A DNA stretch of 33,235 bases from a virus. The notes beneath the pieces are model-generated. The model had not been told where the DNA came from, made no database searches, and worked only from the letters and a program-made list of their open reading frames with translations. The stretch spans positions 1 through 33,235 of IMG/VR virus record IMGVR_UViG_3300045967_000012; one strand, given 5' to 3'. Below are positions 32,318-33,235 of the stretch, one piece after another (the stretch's first letter is position 1; every line of letters begins with the position of its first letter). A program made the position numbers and the translations under genes.

Positions 32318-32497
32318 CTAGAATGGAATGATGTTCTCTTTCAAAATAAATTCTTTACAGTGAGGACAACGATAGACCTCTTTTAAGTGTTCCGATTCAG
32401 GATGGACTAGGTAGCTGGCCCATACATTCTTTCCACATACGGGACAACTACCCTTCCATACATCAGTCGGTGGTAATCGGACGATTGGTTCGTCCAT
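32318..32497 (-). CDS. Small zinc-ribbon protein, 59 aa
   Basis: A 59-residue frame runs from ATG 32497 to TAG 32318. It contains CPVC (residues 18-21) and CPHC (44-47), a complete two-knuckle zinc ribbon, with an aromatic-rich linker (GKNVWASYLVHPE). There is no strong ribosome site and translation may be coupled to the upstream basic gene. It ends seven bases before the ATG of the deoxyribosyltransferase-like gene. Ribbon proteins of this size often bind nucleic acid or host RNA polymerase; a role in early host takeover is possible, but only by context. Confidence 0.68.
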   Translation of the reverse strand: MDEPIVRLPPTDVWKGSCPVCGKNVWASYLVHPESEHLKEVYRCPHCKEFILKENIIPF

Positions 32498-32597
32498 GAT
32501 ATTTCTGAGCCTTATCCTGGCGTTTCCACAGCCAGAAATGTTTGAGTCTACCTTTCAGACCCCTTCTAGTCCAAACCCTATTACTTCGGCGTCCCAT
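32463..32597 (-). CDS. Very basic small protein, 44 aa
   Basis: A frame from ATG 32597 to TGA 32463 has GAGG six bases upstream of the start (inside the 3' end of the Acb2-like gene). The product, beginning MGRRSNRVWTRRGLKGRLKH, has about 14 Arg/Lys residues in 44, with WLW in the middle, so it would bind nucleic acid or membranes if expressed. It overlaps the genes on both sides by 17 and 35 bases, as other genes of this operon do. A chance reading frame cannot be ruled out. Confidence 0.45.
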   Translation of the reverse strand: MGRRSNRVWTRRGLKGRLKHFWLWKRQDKAQKYHGRTNRPITTD

Positions 32598-32814
32598 CTG
32601 ACACCTCACTATCTGGGTCATTGAATACTACTGCCTTGATTGCCCACATAGCAGCAGTTTCCAATTGAGTAATCGCCACTGACTTATGGCGAGAGTTAGG
32701 GCAATGCTCGACAATAAGTCTCTCCAGATTGGAGAAACCCTCGCGCAATGCGTTAATTTTCTTCAGTCCCTCATCCGAGGGATAGTGATAGGCATAGGGC
32801 TTATCAATTGGCAT
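32581..32814 (-). CDS. Acb2-like hairpin protein (candidate anti-CBASS sponge)
   Basis: AAGGAG lies six bases before the ATG at 32814. The 77-residue product consists mainly of two helices: residues 14-37 (EGLKKINALREGFSNLERLI) and 42-63. The second carries the pattern SRHKSVAITQLETAAMWAIK, close to SREASLALTKLEEAxMWA of the Acb2 family. Phage Acb2 proteins form hexamers that soak up cyclic oligonucleotide signals and so block CBASS defence; the Acb2/Tad1 hairpin is a shared fold. The N- and C-terminal ends are variable and acidic. Identification is by motif and size. Other small helical proteins share the hairpin, so ligand binding is unproven. It sits in a leftward operon of small genes. 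Confidence 0.68.
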   Translation of the reverse strand: MPIDKPYAYHYPSDEGLKKINALREGFSNLERLIVEHCPNSRHKSVAITQLETAAMWAIKAVVFNDPDSEVSDGTPK

Positions 32815-33001
32815 TATCTACTCCTTGTAAATGGTCGGCGTATCGGTCAAGTGCAATCAGTAACATTCTCCGGTCATCACGTTTAGACCAGAATCCACAT
32901 TCAGCGGTGAACATAGCGTATGGACACCGCTCTATATCCTTGACTTTCAACCAGTCGTATTTGTCAAACGGCTTGATTCGGGAAATCTTCTCGCCTGACA
33001 T
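32804..33001 (-). CDS. Small hypothetical protein, 65 aa
   Basis: The frame stays open far upstream, through the cold-shock gene. ATG 33001 is the start I prefer because it limits overlap with that gene to 38 bases, although no good ribosome site precedes it. The product has three segments: KISRIKPFDKYDWLKVKDIE, then CPYAMFTAECGFWSKRDD with two cysteines, then the helix RRMLLIALDRYADHLQGV. No family is recognised. Its 3' end overlaps the Acb2-like gene by 11 bases and contains that gene's AAGGAG site, which couples the two. Confidence 0.55.
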   Translation of the reverse strand: MSGEKISRIKPFDKYDWLKVKDIERCPYAMFTAECGFWSKRDDRRMLLIALDRYADHLQGVDNAN

Positions 33002-33200
33002 TAGCAGCGCGCGGACCTTTGAGAGATTCCGCCTCGTCAAAGGTAACTTTAATAGTTTGAGGATTCTGTCTCTGAAAATCAGAAACCAAGTCCTCCCAGT
33101 GACCATTAAAATCGCTCCTGTGAAAGAAGAACTCCTTTCCCATCGCTTTGATGAAACCGAAGTTCTTGTCTGGCAGCACCTTAACTACGTGACCGTTCAT
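32964..33200 (-). CDS. Cold-shock domain protein
   Basis: GGAGGG lies four bases before the ATG at 33200; a TTG four codons earlier is part of the ribosome site and is not used. The 78-residue product is a single OB-fold cold-shock domain: VVKVLPDKNFGFIKA carries RNP1 (residues 12-17, KNFGFI), followed by EFFFHRSDF (RNP2-like, 23-31). After a longer polar loop come IKVTFDEAESLKGPRAANV and a short tail. It should bind single-stranded RNA or DNA and could act as an RNA chaperone for early phage transcripts. The RNP1 Gly of the usual KG[FY]GFI is Asn here. Confidence 0.85.
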   Translation of the reverse strand: MNGHVVKVLPDKNFGFIKAMGKEFFFHRSDFNGHWEDLVSDFQRQNPQTIKVTFDEAESLKGPRAANVRREDFPNQAV

Positions 33201-33235
33201 CGTTCCCTCCAAAGTAGTATTCCGCGTAAGTAGTT
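33197..33235 (-). CDS. Possible 3' end of an upstream leftward gene (partial)
   Basis: The last 12 codons of a frame that enters from the right edge (NYLRGILLWRER) end in TGA at 33199-33197, overlapping the ATG of the cold-shock gene as ATGA. The overlap style matches its neighbours, but so short a fragment cannot be identified. Confidence 0.3.
   Translation of the reverse strand, partial: NYLRGILLWRER

Noticed and set aside
1-33235. CRISPR array, tRNA, rRNA, insertion sequence or attachment site
   Set aside because: I saw no evenly spaced repeats with unique spacers, cloverleaf, transposase frame or integrase. The only arrays are the short repeats at 251-472.

Overview
The window looks like most of the late half of an uncultured short-tailed (podovirus-like) bacteriophage genome. 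In order on the + strand it carries small and large terminase subunits, a portal, an acidic scaffold, an HK97-fold major capsid protein, small decoration-type proteins, a tail adaptor, a tail nozzle-like protein, fibre proteins and three large internal/ejection-type proteins. There is no tape measure, sheath or tail-tube gene, which argues for a short tail. The promoters are good sigma70 matches, two with a TGC extension before the -10, and one gene has a lipobox, so a Gram-negative bacterial host read by host RNA polymerase is the simplest guess. I see no DNA or RNA polymerase, integrase, tRNA, CRISPR array or recognisable endolysin. The replication and lysis enzymes are presumably outside the window.

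Layout. Positions 1-490 are non-coding and full of structure: an A17 run, five tandem copies of an 11-base G-rich repeat, AT-rich palindromes and four copies of GGATTAGCT. I read this as a candidate replication origin or genome-end control region. Positions 490-1229 hold a self-contained leftward unit: promoter, a 125-residue gene, a 57-residue gene and a rho-independent terminator. A divergent promoter at 1481-1509, followed by a GNRA-capped leader hairpin, starts the long rightward late operon (1590-31825). Within it, 1590-4742 is packaging plus a two-gene membrane/lipoprotein insert. 4743-6869 is a multidomain virion protein. 6879-14009 is the head module and ends in a strong terminator at 14017-14049. 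14062-16740 is a methyltransferase, a glycosyltransferase and two unknown genes. 16742-24064 is the tail and fibre module plus an acetyltransferase. 24064-31825 is a trio of ejection-type proteins.

The last of these, 1756 residues, joins a GHKL (Hsp90/MutL/histidine-kinase-like) ATPase domain, an HExxH zincin and a C-terminal region typical of phage large polyvalent proteins. It would be injected with the DNA.

From 31773 to the right edge a convergent, leftward, tightly overlapping operon carries small early-type genes: a cold-shock protein, a 65-residue unknown, an Acb2-like protein (anti-CBASS cyclic-nucleotide sponge family), a tiny basic protein, a zinc ribbon, a DUF4406/deoxyribosyltransferase-like protein and a 70-residue protein overprinted on its 3' end. 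This operon and the late operon meet with stop codons sharing the same CTAG. The overall picture is late structural genes rightward, host-takeover and counter-defence candidates leftward, with the control region at the left side.
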